Positions 1 through 8,730 of a stretch of DNA of 64,000 nucleotides are shown here, one piece after another. Made by a program: the position numbers and the translations under genes. Source of the DNA: VRUE01 sp963699215 (GTDB lineage Bacteria > Actinomycetota > Thermoleophilia > Solirubrobacterales > 70-9); the NCBI GenBank assembly GCA_963699215.1, contig OY969422.1:1922001-1986000 (forward strand), in the 5' to 3' direction. Under the pieces are notes generated by a model, which did not search any database, was not told the DNA's origin, and saw only the letters and a list, made by a program, of their open reading frames with translations. Each line of letters opens with the position of its first letter. The first letter of the stretch is position 1.

Positions 1-1056
1 GTCGGGCTGCGTGGGGTGGCCAGCGCAGAGATCGACGTCGGCAACGCCGGTACCTTGCTGCGCCTTTTGCCGGGCTGGCTCGCCGGGCAGGAGACCGGCG
101 CATGGACGCTCGACGGAGACGACTCGATCCGCCGCCGGCCCGTCGACCGGATCGCGGTGCCGTTGAATGCGATGGGGGCCGAGATCGAGTGCACGGACAG
201 CTTCTTCCCGCCGTTGCGGATAGAGGCCGCGCCGCTGCGAGGCATCTCCTACGAGCTGCCGGTCGCCAGCGCCCAGGTCAAGTCCTGCCTGCTCTTCGCC
301 GGTCTGCTGGCCGAGGGGGAGACGCGGATCGTCGAGCCGCTGCCCAGTCGCGATCACAGCGAGCGGATGCTGGCCGCCGCCGGCGCCGAGATCGAGCGCG
401 GCGAGGGCACCGTCACCGTGCGCCCGGCGTCGCGCCTGGAGCCGGGCGAGATCGCCGTGCCCGCCGACTTCTCCTCGGCCGCCTTCTTCGTCGTCGCGGC
501 GCTGCTAGTCCCCGGCAGCGACCTCAGCCTCGTCGGGGTCGGCCTCAACCCGACCCGCACCGGCCTGCTCTCGATCCTCGAGCGGATGGGGGCCGAGATC
601 GAGGTCGAGCCCGAGGGCGAGCGCGGCGGCGAGCCGAGCGGGCGGCTGCAGATCCGTCCCTCGCAGCTGCGCGGCACCGACGTCTGCGGCAGCGACGTCC
701 CCCTGGCGATCGACGAGCTGCCCCTGGTCGCGCTCGCCGCCTGCTTCGCCGAGGGCGAGACGACGATCCGCGACGCGGTCGAGCTGCGGCGCAAGGAGAG
801 CGACCGGATCGTGACCGTGAGCGAGGCCCTGACCGCGCTCGGCGCCAGCGTGGAGACGAGCGAAGACGGGATGCGGATCGCCGGCGGCGGCCTGCGCGGC
901 GGCGCGATCGAGTCGCACGGCGACCACCGGATCGCGATGCTCGGCGCGATCGCCGGCCTCGCCTCGCGCGAGGGCGTCGAGGTCGCCGGCATGGACGCGG
1001 CCGCGGTCAGCTACCCCGGCTTCGAGGCCGACCTCGCCTCGCTCGGCGGCGGCTGA
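1..1056 (+). CDS. aroA: 3-phosphoshikimate 1-carboxyvinyltransferase (EPSP synthase), 5'-truncated by window edge
   Basis: EPSP synthase joins phosphoenolpyruvate to shikimate-3-phosphate, the sixth step of the cytoplasmic shikimate pathway. The frame is open at base 1, so the true start and roughly the first 80 residues lie outside the window; about 351 residues are visible against a family length near 430. Visible hallmarks are the GNAGT substrate loop near the left edge, RRKESDR at about residue 262 of the visible part, and HGDHRIAM at about residue 305. The loop keeps Gly in GNAGT, the class I form. The stop lies 23 bases before cmk, in the common aroA-cmk-der order, so co-transcription is likely. 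Confidence 0.95.
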   Translation, partial: VGLRGVASAEIDVGNAGTLLRLLPGWLAGQETGAWTLDGDDSIRRRPVDRIAVPLNAMGAEIECTDSFFPPLRIEAAPLRGISYELPVASAQVKSCLLFAGLLAEGETRIVEPLPSRDHSERMLAAAGAEIERGEGTVTVRPASRLEPGEIAVPADFSSAAFFVVAALLVPGSDLSLVGVGLNPTRTGLLSILERMGAEIEVEPEGERGGEPSGRLQIRPSQLRGTDVCGSDVPLAIDELPLVALAACFAEGETTIRDAVELRRKESDRIVTVSEALTALGASVETSEDGMRIAGGGLRGGAIESHGDHRIAMLGAIAGLASREGVEVAGMDAAAVSYPGFEADLASLGGG

Positions 1057-1079
1057 GCCCGCGCCATACGCTGCCGCCC

Positions 1080-1718
1080 ATGGTTATCGCGATCGACGGT
1101 CCCGCCGGGGCCGGCAAGTCAACGGTTGCCCGTGCCGTCGCCGCGGCGCTCGGCTTCACCTACCTCGACTCGGGGGCGATGTACCGCTGCGTGGCGCTGG
1201 CCGGGATCGAGGCCGGGGCCGACCTCGACGACGTCGCCGCGATGGGCGAGCTCGCCGGGGCGCTGCGGATCGAGCTGAACGGCGAGTCGGTCGCGCTCGG
1301 CGGCCGCGAGGTCGGCGCCGCGATTCGCGAGCCAGAGGTGACCGAGGCGGCGTCCCGCGTCTCGGTCCACCGGCCGGTGCGCGAGGCGCTGGTCGCGCGG
1401 CAGCGGCAGCTGATCGAGGCCGGCCGCTACGTCGCCGAGGGGCGCGACATCGGCACCGTGGTCAGCCCCGAGGCGCCGCTCAAGGTCTTCCTCACCGCCT
1501 CCGCCGAGGAGCGCGCCCACCGCCGCGCCGCCCAGACGGGCGAGGACGAGGCGGCGGTGCTGGCGGCGCAACGCGAGCGCGACGAGCGCGACGAGACCCG
1601 CGAGCACAGCGCCCTGCGAGCGGCGCCCGACGCGGTCGAGATCGATACCACCGGGCTGGACCTGGACGAGGTCGTCGAGCGGGTGGTCGGGCTGGCCCGG
1701 CAGCAGGGGCTGGCGTGA
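1080..1718 (+). CDS. cmk: cytidylate kinase
   Basis: Phosphorylates CMP and dCMP with ATP in pyrimidine nucleotide salvage. The 212-residue product has the P-loop GPAGAGKST at residues 7-15, YLDSGAMYR around residue 33 and EGRDIGTVV in the middle, all typical of bacterial Cmk. The ATG at 1080 is chosen because the conserved VIAIDGPAG starts immediately after it. The 3' end overlaps the GTG of der by four bases (GTGA), indicating translational coupling. It lies between aroA and der as in many Gram-positive bacteria. Confidence 0.96.
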   Translation: MVIAIDGPAGAGKSTVARAVAAALGFTYLDSGAMYRCVALAGIEAGADLDDVAAMGELAGALRIELNGESVALGGREVGAAIREPEVTEAASRVSVHRPVREALVARQRQLIEAGRYVAEGRDIGTVVSPEAPLKVFLTASAEERAHRRAAQTGEDEAAVLAAQRERDERDETREHSALRAAPDAVEIDTTGLDLDEVVERVVGLARQQGLA

Positions 1719-3037
1719 GCCGCACGCCGATCGTCGCCGTCGTCGGCTTCCCCAACGTTGGCAAGAGCACTCTGATCAACCGGCTCGCCGGCGGTCGCGA
1801 GGCGGTCACCCACGCCGAGCCGGGCGTCACCCGCGATCGCAAGCGCGTCCCCTGCGAGTGGAACGGCGTCGCCTTCGACCTGCTCGACACCGGCGGCATC
1901 GACCACGCCGACGAGAGCGAGCTGGCCGAGGACGTGAAGCGGCAGGCGAGCGTCGGTATCTCCGACGCCGACGTCGTCCTCCTCGTCACCGACGGCCGGG
2001 CGGGTGTGCGCAGCGGCGACGTGGAGCTGGCCCGCACTCTGCAGGTCGTCGGCGTGCCCGTCCTCGTCGTCGTCAACAAAGTCGACCGCCCGGGAGACGA
2101 GTATCTGGGCGCCGAGTTCCACATGCTCGGCCTCGGCGATCCGATCGCCGTCTCGGCCACCCACGGCCTCGGCAGCGGCGACCTGCTGGACGGCGTGGTC
2201 GAGCTGCTCGAACAGCGCGCCGCGCCGACGGCTGCGGCGAGCGGTGTCGAGCCGGTTCGGATCGCCGTGGTCGGCCGTCCCAACGCCGGCAAGTCCTCGC
2301 TGGTCAACGCCTTCCTCGGCAGCGAGCGGGTGATCGTCTCCGAGCGGGCTGGCACCACGCGCGACGCGATCGACACCGAGCTCGAGGTCGACGGCCGGCC
2401 AGTCCTGCTCGTCGACACGGCGGGCCTGCGGCGACGCTCCAAGGTCGCCGGCACGGTCGACTACTACGCGCAGCTGCGCTCCGAGATCGCGGTCGAGCGG
2501 GCCGACGTGGCGATCGTCGTCTGCGATGCCTCCGACGGGGTGACGGCCGAGGACCTGCGTATCGCCGAGCTGGCAATGCGCGCCGGCTGCGCGACGCTGC
2601 TAGTGCTCAACAAGTGGGACGTGACGGCGACCGACGTCGACGACGCGCGCGCCCGGGTCGAGCGCAAGCTGCGGCTGCGGCCCGAGGTCGTCACCTGCTC
2701 CGCCACGGGCCGCCGCAACGTCGCCAAGCTGCTGCCGAAGGCGCTGCAGCTCGCCGACCGCGCCGCCGAGCGCATCCCGACGCCGGAGCTGAACCGCTTC
2801 GTCGCCGACGTAGTCGCCACGACGCCGCCGCCGTCGCGACGCGGCCGCCGCCTGCGGCTCTACTACGCGGCGCAGGTGGGGGAGCGGCCGCCGCGGATCG
2901 CGATCCAGGTCAACGACCGCCGCCTGATCGTCCGCGACTGGGCCTACCACCTGGAGAACCGGATGCGAGAGACGTATGGCCTGGAGGGCGTGCCTCTCGT
3001 GATCGATTTCATTCCCCATACCGGTCGCCGACGTTGA
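1715..3037 (+). CDS. der: ribosome-assembly GTPase Der (EngA)
   Basis: Der is an essential tandem-GTPase that acts in maturation of the 50S ribosomal subunit. The 440-residue protein shows two complete G domains: first GFPNVGKST (residue ~11), DTGG and NKVD; second GRPNAGKSS (~186), DTAGLRRRSKV and NKWD. The C-terminal KH-like domain is recognisable from RLRLYYAAQVGERPP onward. The start is GTG, overlapping the cmk stop. Length and motif order are normal for the family, and nothing unusual is seen. Confidence 0.97.
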   Translation: MSRTPIVAVVGFPNVGKSTLINRLAGGREAVTHAEPGVTRDRKRVPCEWNGVAFDLLDTGGIDHADESELAEDVKRQASVGISDADVVLLVTDGRAGVRSGDVELARTLQVVGVPVLVVVNKVDRPGDEYLGAEFHMLGLGDPIAVSATHGLGSGDLLDGVVELLEQRAAPTAAASGVEPVRIAVVGRPNAGKSSLVNAFLGSERVIVSERAGTTRDAIDTELEVDGRPVLLVDTAGLRRRSKVAGTVDYYAQLRSEIAVERADVAIVVCDASDGVTAEDLRIAELAMRAGCATLLVLNKWDVTATDVDDARARVERKLRLRPEVVTCSATGRRNVAKLLPKALQLADRAAERIPTPELNRFVADVVATTPPPSRRGRRLRLYYAAQVGERPPRIAIQVNDRRLIVRDWAYHLENRMRETYGLEGVPLVIDFIPHTGRRR

Positions 3038-3060
3038 AGATCGTCCACTAGGCTTTCCTC

Positions 3061-4314
3061 ATGTCAGCGATCCAACCGCTAGCCGAGGGCGAGTACCTCT
3101 TCACCTCCGAGTCGGTCACCGAGGGCCACCCGGACAAGGTCTGCGATCAGATCTCCGACGCGGTGCTCGACGCCGTGATGGCGGGCGATCCGGAGGGGCG
3201 CGTCGCCTGCGAGACCCTCGTCAACACCGGCATGGCGGTCGTCTCCGGCGAGATCTCCACCGACGTCCACCTCGACGTACCGGAGCTGGTCCGGGAGACG
3301 ATTCGGGAGATCGGCTACGACCACGGCGACTATGGCTACAACTGCGACCACATCTCGGTCCTGGTCTCGCTCGACAAGCAGTCGCCCGACATCGCCCAGG
3401 GGGTCGACGCCTCGCACGAGACGCGGACCGGTTCGGCGAGTGGCGACGAGCTGCTGCTGGCCGGGGCCGGCGATCAGGGGATGATGTTCGGCTACGCGAC
3501 CGACGAGACCGAGGCGCTGATGCCGATGCCGATCCACCTCGCCCACCGGCTCGCCGAGCGCCTCGCCGCGGTGCGCAAGGACGGCACCCTCGATTACCTC
3601 GGCCCCGACGGCAAGACGCAGGTCACGGTCCGCTACGCGGCCGGCCGCCCGGTCCGGGTCGAGAAGCTGCTGATCTCCACCCAGCACGCATCCGGAGTCG
3701 AGTCGGAGGAGACGATCAAGCCCGACCTCTGGCAGCAGGTGGTCGTGCCGGTCCTCGAGGCCGAGGCGGAGGGTCTCTACGACGAGGGGGCGCTGCGCGA
3801 GGGCTTCCTCGTCAACCCGACCGGCAAGTTCGTGATCGGCGGTCCGGTCGGCGACGCCGGCCTCACCGGCCGCAAGATCATCGTCGACACCTACGGCGGC
3901 ATGGCCCGCCACGGCGGCGGCGCCTTCTCCGGCAAGGACCCCTCCAAGGTCGACCGCTCCGCCGCTTACGCGACGCGGCACGTCGCCAAGAACGTCGTCG
4001 CGGCCGGCCTGGCGCAGCGCTGCGAGGTCCAGGTCGCCTACGCGATCGGGGTCGCCCACCCGGTCTCGCTGATGGTCGAGACCTTCGGCACCGGCGCGCT
4101 GCCCGACATGGAGATCTCACGCCTGGTCGAAGCCGAGTTCGACCTGCGCCCCGGCGCCTTCCGGCGCTACCTCGACCTGCACCGCCCGATCTTCGGCAAG
4201 ACCGCCGCCTACGGCCACTTCGGCCGCGAAGACCCCGACTTCACCTGGGAGCGGACCGACCGCGCCGATTCTCTGCGCGAAGCCGCCGGCTCAGCCGCCG
4301 CCGCGCCCGCTTGA
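3061..4314 (+). CDS. metK: S-adenosylmethionine synthase
   Basis: Makes S-adenosylmethionine from methionine and ATP in the cytoplasm. The 417-residue protein begins with FTSESVTEGHPDKVCDQISD, the conserved N-terminal ATP and metal site, and contains GAGDQGMMFGYA near residue 138 and GGGAFSGKDPSKVDRSAAY near residue 280, the family signatures. The ATG lies 23 bases after der. No SAM-binding riboswitch is seen in that short gap. It converges with the following minus-strand gene. Confidence 0.97.
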   Translation: MSAIQPLAEGEYLFTSESVTEGHPDKVCDQISDAVLDAVMAGDPEGRVACETLVNTGMAVVSGEISTDVHLDVPELVRETIREIGYDHGDYGYNCDHISVLVSLDKQSPDIAQGVDASHETRTGSASGDELLLAGAGDQGMMFGYATDETEALMPMPIHLAHRLAERLAAVRKDGTLDYLGPDGKTQVTVRYAAGRPVRVEKLLISTQHASGVESEETIKPDLWQQVVVPVLEAEAEGLYDEGALREGFLVNPTGKFVIGGPVGDAGLTGRKIIVDTYGGMARHGGGAFSGKDPSKVDRSAAYATRHVAKNVVAAGLAQRCEVQVAYAIGVAHPVSLMVETFGTGALPDMEISRLVEAEFDLRPGAFRRYLDLHRPIFGKTAAYGHFGREDPDFTWERTDRADSLREAAGSAAAAPA

Positions 4315-4402
4315 GCTAGAAGAGAGGGGCCTGGTCGGGTCTCGGGCGATCCGAGCTGGGCAAGCGGGTCGTGCCGCCCCCTGGGGCCAGAGCTTCTTGG
4401 CG

Positions 4403-4912
4403 TCAGCTGCTGGGAGGTTGGGCCTCGCCGAGGCCGTGCGTCCCGGCACTGTGGACGCCGGTCGCCTGGTCTACCTGGTGCACGACGTCGGCAGGGTCGG
4501 CGACGCCGGCGAAGACGAAGTTGTAGTCGTCGGTCGCGGCGGTGTCGAAGTCGACGTCGCCGATCTGCATGATCCGCTGGTAGACCGACTGGCGGTAGTT
4601 GACGTTCTGGACACGCTCCAAGCGCGTCTCCTGCACCTCGCGCGAGACGATCCCGCGCTTGATGTTGAGGCGGCGGTCGGTGATCGTGTACGTGGTCGCG
4701 ACCCGCTTGACGAAGCCGATCAGGACGGTCAGGCCGATCGCGATCAGGACGATCAGGAAGACGGTGCCGCTGCCGGCGCCGAAGAGCTTGGCGACCACCC
4801 CGACGACGGCCGCGACCAGGACGCCTTTCAGGTAGAAGCCGAGGATCGCCCGCCACGAGGGGTGTCCCTGGAAGATCAGCTGCTCGCCGGGGCTGAGATT
4901 GAGGGCCGCCAT
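4403..4912 (-). CDS. PH-domain (bPH2/YdbS-like) membrane protein
   Basis: A small 169-residue protein with a short N-terminal segment (LSPGEQLIFQGHPSW), two hydrophobic stretches at about residues 20-40 and 45-65, and a bacterial PH-like fold behind them (YTITDRRLNIKRGIV, then ETRLERVQNVNYRQS). This is the DUF304/bPH2 arrangement, found in membrane proteins of mostly unknown role. I chose the inner ATG at 4912 because the preceding 17 in-frame residues are low-complexity and basic; the alternative ATG is at 4963. It is transcribed divergently from priA, with which it shares a short promoter region. Confidence 0.8.
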   Translation of the reverse strand: MAALNLSPGEQLIFQGHPSWRAILGFYLKGVLVAAVVGVVAKLFGAGSGTVFLIVLIAIGLTVLIGFVKRVATTYTITDRRLNIKRGIVSREVQETRLERVQNVNYRQSVYQRIMQIGDVDFDTAATDDYNFVFAGVADPADVVHQVDQATGVHSAGTHGLGEAQPPSS

Positions 4913-4974
4913 CGCTTCGGCGTGAGCATAGAGCCTCGCTCCGCGCCGTCCGCGTCTCTCCATACCGTGATCGA

Positions 4975-7162
4975 GTGATCGCCAAGGTCGAGCCGCTGAC
5001 GACCGCCCGTGCCCTGCGCGGGCCGTTCGACTATCGGCTGCCGGAGGAGATGGCCGACCTCGAGGTGGGCAGCGTCGTGCGAGTGCCGTTCGGGCGGCGG
5101 CGGGCGCTGGGCGTCGTCGTCGGGCTGGCGGAGACCTCGGAGCTGCCGCCCGAGCGTCTCGCCGAGCCGCTCGAAGCGCTCGAGGCCGGCGTCCCGGCGG
5201 AGCTGGTCCGCCTCGGGCTCTGGGTCGCCGGGGAGTACTGCTCGACCCCCTCGCGCGGCCTGCAGCTGGTCCTGCCGCCCGGCACCGGCAGCGGCGGCCA
5301 GCGGGTGCGCTCGCGGCACGAGCTGCGGGCCGAGATCACGGCCGCGGGCGAGGAGGCGCTGGCCGGAGGGGGCCGGCTGGGCGCCAAGCAGAGGGCTGTG
5401 CTGGAGGCCCTGGGCGGCGCCGAGATGTCGGCCGGCGAGCTGGCGGCCGCGGTCGGCGCCGACCGCCAGGTCCTCCGCCGCCTGCAGGAGCGCGGCCTGA
5501 TCGCGACCCGCAGCTCGCGCGTGCACCGCCGCCCCGGCGGCGCCGAGCTGCCGGCCGCGGCCGGCCGGCCGCGGCTCTTCGACGAGCAGGAGCGCGCCGT
5601 CGCCGAGGTCGTCGCCGCGCTCGACGGCGAAGCCGGGGTGCCGCGGGAGCTGCTCCTGCACGGCGTCACCGGCTCCGGCAAGACCGAGGTCTACCTGGCT
5701 GCGGTCGAGGCCGCTCTCGCCCGCGGCAGGGGGGCGATCGTCCTGGTGCCGGAGATCGGCCTCGCCCCGCAGGCGGTGGCCCGCTTTCGGGCGCGGTTGG
5801 GCGATCGCTTCGCGGTGCTCCACTCGGCCCTCTCCCCGGGCGAGCGCTACGACGAGTGGCGGCGGCTGCGCAGCGGCGAGGCGAGCGTCTGCGTCGGGCC
5901 GCGCTCGGCCGTCTTCGCTCCCGTCCGCGACCTCGGCCTGATCGTGGTCGACGAGGAGCACGACGCCTCCTACAAGCAGGAGGGCGATCCCTGCTACGAC
6001 GCGCGCGCCGTCGCCCGCCGCCGGGCCCGGGATTGCGGCGCGACCCTGCTGGCGGGCACGGCGACGCCGCGGCCGGAGTCGTGGCTGGAGCTGCCCCGGC
6101 TGGAGCTGCCGCGGCGTGTCGACGGGCGCCGCATGCCGCCGGTCGAGGTGCTCGACATGCGCGAGGCGGACCCGCGGTTCGGTCCCCTGCATCCGGCCAC
6201 CTGGGAGGCGCTGGGCGAGGTGCGCGACGCGGGCGCGAAGGCGATCGTGATGGTCAACCGGCGCGGTTTCGCCCCCTGGCTCACCTGCCGCTCCTGCGGC
6301 AACCACTGGGGCTGCCCCAACTGTGACGTCTCGCTGATCGTCCACCGCCACGCGGGTCGGCTGGTCTGCCACCACTGCGCCCACTCCGAGCCGTTGCCGA
6401 GCGCCTGCCCCGAGTGCGGCTCGACGACGTTGGCGCGGGCCGGCGCCGGGACCGAGCAGATCGAGGCGCTGCTCGCCGAGCAGCTCGGCGCCGATGCCGG
6501 TCTTCCGCCTCGACTCCGACACCGCCGCCGGTCGCGGCGCCCACGCGCGCATCCTCGCCGGCTTCGGCGAGGCCGAGAGCGCCGTCCTGATCGGCACCCA
6601 GATGGTGGCGAAGGGCCACGACTTCCCCGAGGTGACGCTGAGCGCGATCGTCGACGCCGACGCGACCCTGCGCTTCCCCGACTTTCGCGCCGCCGAGCGC
6701 ACCTTTGCGATGGTCGCCCAGCTCGCCGGCCGCAGCGGCCGCGGCGAGGCCGGGGGGAAGACGATCGTGCAGACGCTCGCCCCCGAGGCCCCCAGCGTCG
6801 TGCACGCGGCCTGTCACGACGCCGCCGGCTTCCTCGCCGAGGAGGTCGAGCGGCGGCGCGAGCTGCGCTATCCGCCCTTCTCCCACCTGGTCAGGGTCGT
6901 GCTCAAGTCGGAGTCCGAGCCCCGCCTCGAGCAGGTCGCCGCGCGGCTGGCGGACGCGCTGGCCGATTCCCTGCCCGAGGACACCGAGCTGCTCGGCCCG
7001 GCGCCGATGTTCCGCGTTCGCGGCCGGTACCGGCGGCGTCTGCTGACCAAGGCAACGGACCGCGAGGCGACGATCGCCGCGATCCGCACCGCCGTCGAGC
7101 GCCTCGCCGCCGACCGCTCGCTGAAGGACGTCGCGATCGGCGTCGACGTCGATCCCCAGTAG
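4975..7162 (+). CDS. priA: primosomal protein N' (PriA helicase), interrupted by one apparent frameshift near 6490
   Basis: PriA reloads the replisome at stalled forks. The first frame (GTG at 4975) carries the 3'-BD domain, Walker A GVTGSGKTE at about residue 230, DEEH at about residue 325, and the zinc-binding cysteine cluster (CRSCGNHWGCPNC, CHHC, CPEC). At about 6490 the frame changes by +1, and the second frame, from about 6494, supplies VFRLDSDT, the GTQMVAKGHDFP motif, GRSGRG and the C-terminal domain. Joined, the product is about 728 residues, normal for PriA. The lesion is either a one-base insertion or a sequencing error. Many actinobacterial PriA proteins have a degenerate ATPase, whereas here Walker A and DEEH look intact. 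It is followed by def and fmt. Confidence 0.9.
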
Positions 7163-7192
7163 CGAGAGGGGCCGATCCATACAATCGATCCT

Positions 7193-7828
7193 GTGAGCGA
7201 CGAAGGCGCCGTCAAGGACGAAACGGAGCGCCAGCAGCTGGAAGCGGAGCTGCTGGAGCGGCGCGAAGCGGCGCTCGCGCAGATCGTCAAGTTCGGCGAT
7301 CCGGTGCTGAAGAGCAGGGCGTCGCCGGTCGCCCAGTTCGGCCCCGAGCTGCGGGCGGATGCCGACCGCATGATCGCGATCATGCGCGACGGGATGGGGG
7401 TGGGGCTGGCCGCGACCCAGCTCGGCCTCCTGCGCCGCCTCCTCGTCTTCCAGGCGGGTGTCGACAGCGAGCCGACCGGGCTGGTCAACCCTTCGATCGA
7501 GTGGCGCTCCGAGGAAGCGGAGATCGCCGTGGAGGGCTGCCTCAGCCTGCCGCGGGTGGTGATGGACGTCGAGCGCCCGCTCCACGTCCGCGTCGAGGGG
7601 CTCGGGGTCGAGGGCGAGCGGATGACGATCGAGGCGTCGGGCCTGGAGGCGCGCGTCCTGCAGCACGAGATCGACCACCTCGACGGGGTGCTGATCCTCG
7701 ACCGGGCGCCGCGCGAGCAGCGCAAGGCGGCGCTGCGGGCGCTGCGTGAGGGCGGCAGCTACAGCCCCGTCGCGGAGGACGAGGAACGGTCCGACGACGA
7801 GCAGCGCGAGCCCCCCACCGAAGCGTGA
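7193..7828 (+). CDS. def: peptide deformylase
   Basis: Removes the formyl group from the N-terminal methionine of new proteins. All three family motifs are present in the 211-residue product: GVGLAATQLG (about residue 66), EGCLSLP (about residue 112), and HEIDH (about residue 159), whose histidines with the Cys bind the metal. A charged N-terminal tail of about 30 residues precedes the catalytic core. The start is GTG. The stop overlaps the GTG of fmt (GTGA), the usual def-fmt coupling. Confidence 0.96.
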   Translation: MSDEGAVKDETERQQLEAELLERREAALAQIVKFGDPVLKSRASPVAQFGPELRADADRMIAIMRDGMGVGLAATQLGLLRRLLVFQAGVDSEPTGLVNPSIEWRSEEAEIAVEGCLSLPRVVMDVERPLHVRVEGLGVEGERMTIEASGLEARVLQHEIDHLDGVLILDRAPREQRKAALRALREGGSYSPVAEDEERSDDEQREPPTEA

Positions 7829-8730
7829 GGACCGTCTACCTCGGCACCTCGGAGTTCGCCGCCACCGTCCTGCGCCGGCTCGCCGGCTCCACCCACCGCC
7901 CGCTGTTGGTCGTGACGCCGCCCGACCGTCCCCAGGGGCGCGGTCGCAGGAGCGGCTCGCCGCCGGCCGCGGCCGCGGCCTCCGAGCTCGGCATCGAGCT
8001 GCTGCAGGTCGGCGACGTCAACGACGCGGCCGCGCTGGAGCGGATCCGCGCCTCGCGCCCGGAGGCGGTCGCGGTCTGCGCCTTCGGCCAGATGATCCGC
8101 GAGCCGCTGCTCTCCGAGTGGCCGCTGCTCAACGTCCATCCCTCGCTGCTGCCGCGCTGGCGCGGGGCGGCGCCGATCGAGCGGGCGCTGATGGCGGGCG
8201 ACGCGCGCACCGGGGTCAGCCTGATGCGGATCTCCGCCGGCCTCGACAGCGGCCCGGTCGCCCTGTGCGAGGAGATCGCGATCGGCCCCGAGGATGACTT
8301 CGAGAGCCTCTCCACGAAGCTCGCGGCGCTGGGCGGGGAGATGCTGGTCGAGGCGCTCGACCTGCAGGGGCGGGGCGCGTTGAGCTTCGCCGAGCAGGAC
8401 GAGGAGGAGGCGGTCTACGCCGAGAAGATCGCGCCGGGCGAGCGCCGCCTGGACCCCGGCCGGCCGGCCGTCGAGCTGGCGCGCACAGTGCGCGCGCTGA
8501 CTCCTCATATCGGCGCCTACCTGCAGTTCGGCGGGGAGAGCCGGCTGGGGGTACGGCGGGCGCGGGCCGTCGACGTCAGCGTCAAGCAGGGAGAGATGAA
8601 GGCCGAGTGGGGGGCGCTGCTGCTCGGCTGCGGCCGCGGGGCGCTGCGGCTGGAGGTGGTGCAGCCGCCGGGCGGCAAGCCGATGGCGGCTGACGCCTAC
8701 CTGCGCGGCCACCGTGTGCCGGTGCTTTGA
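7825..8730 (+). CDS. fmt: methionyl-tRNA formyltransferase
   Basis: Formylates initiator Met-tRNA using 10-formyltetrahydrofolate. The 301-residue protein opens with the Rossmann strand RTVYLGTSEFAA and carries the catalytic region NVHPSLLPRWRGAAPIERAL around residue 110, including the active-site Asn-His pair, followed by the C-terminal OB-like domain. GTG start overlapping the def stop; its own stop overlaps the TTG start of rsmB. Function pairs with the deformylase immediately upstream. Confidence 0.96.
   Translation: MRTVYLGTSEFAATVLRRLAGSTHRPLLVVTPPDRPQGRGRRSGSPPAAAAASELGIELLQVGDVNDAAALERIRASRPEAVAVCAFGQMIREPLLSEWPLLNVHPSLLPRWRGAAPIERALMAGDARTGVSLMRISAGLDSGPVALCEEIAIGPEDDFESLSTKLAALGGEMLVEALDLQGRGALSFAEQDEEEAVYAEKIAPGERRLDPGRPAVELARTVRALTPHIGAYLQFGGESRLGVRRARAVDVSVKQGEMKAEWGALLLGCGRGALRLEVVQPPGGKPMAADAYLRGHRVPVL

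Noticed and set aside
3038..3060. SAM riboswitch before metK
   Set aside because: Only a 23-base gap after der; no aptamer possible.
4315..4402. Terminator between metK and the PH-domain gene
   Set aside because: Only a 5-bp CTCGG/CCGAG dyad (4342-4355) is seen, without a T-run; too weak to annotate.
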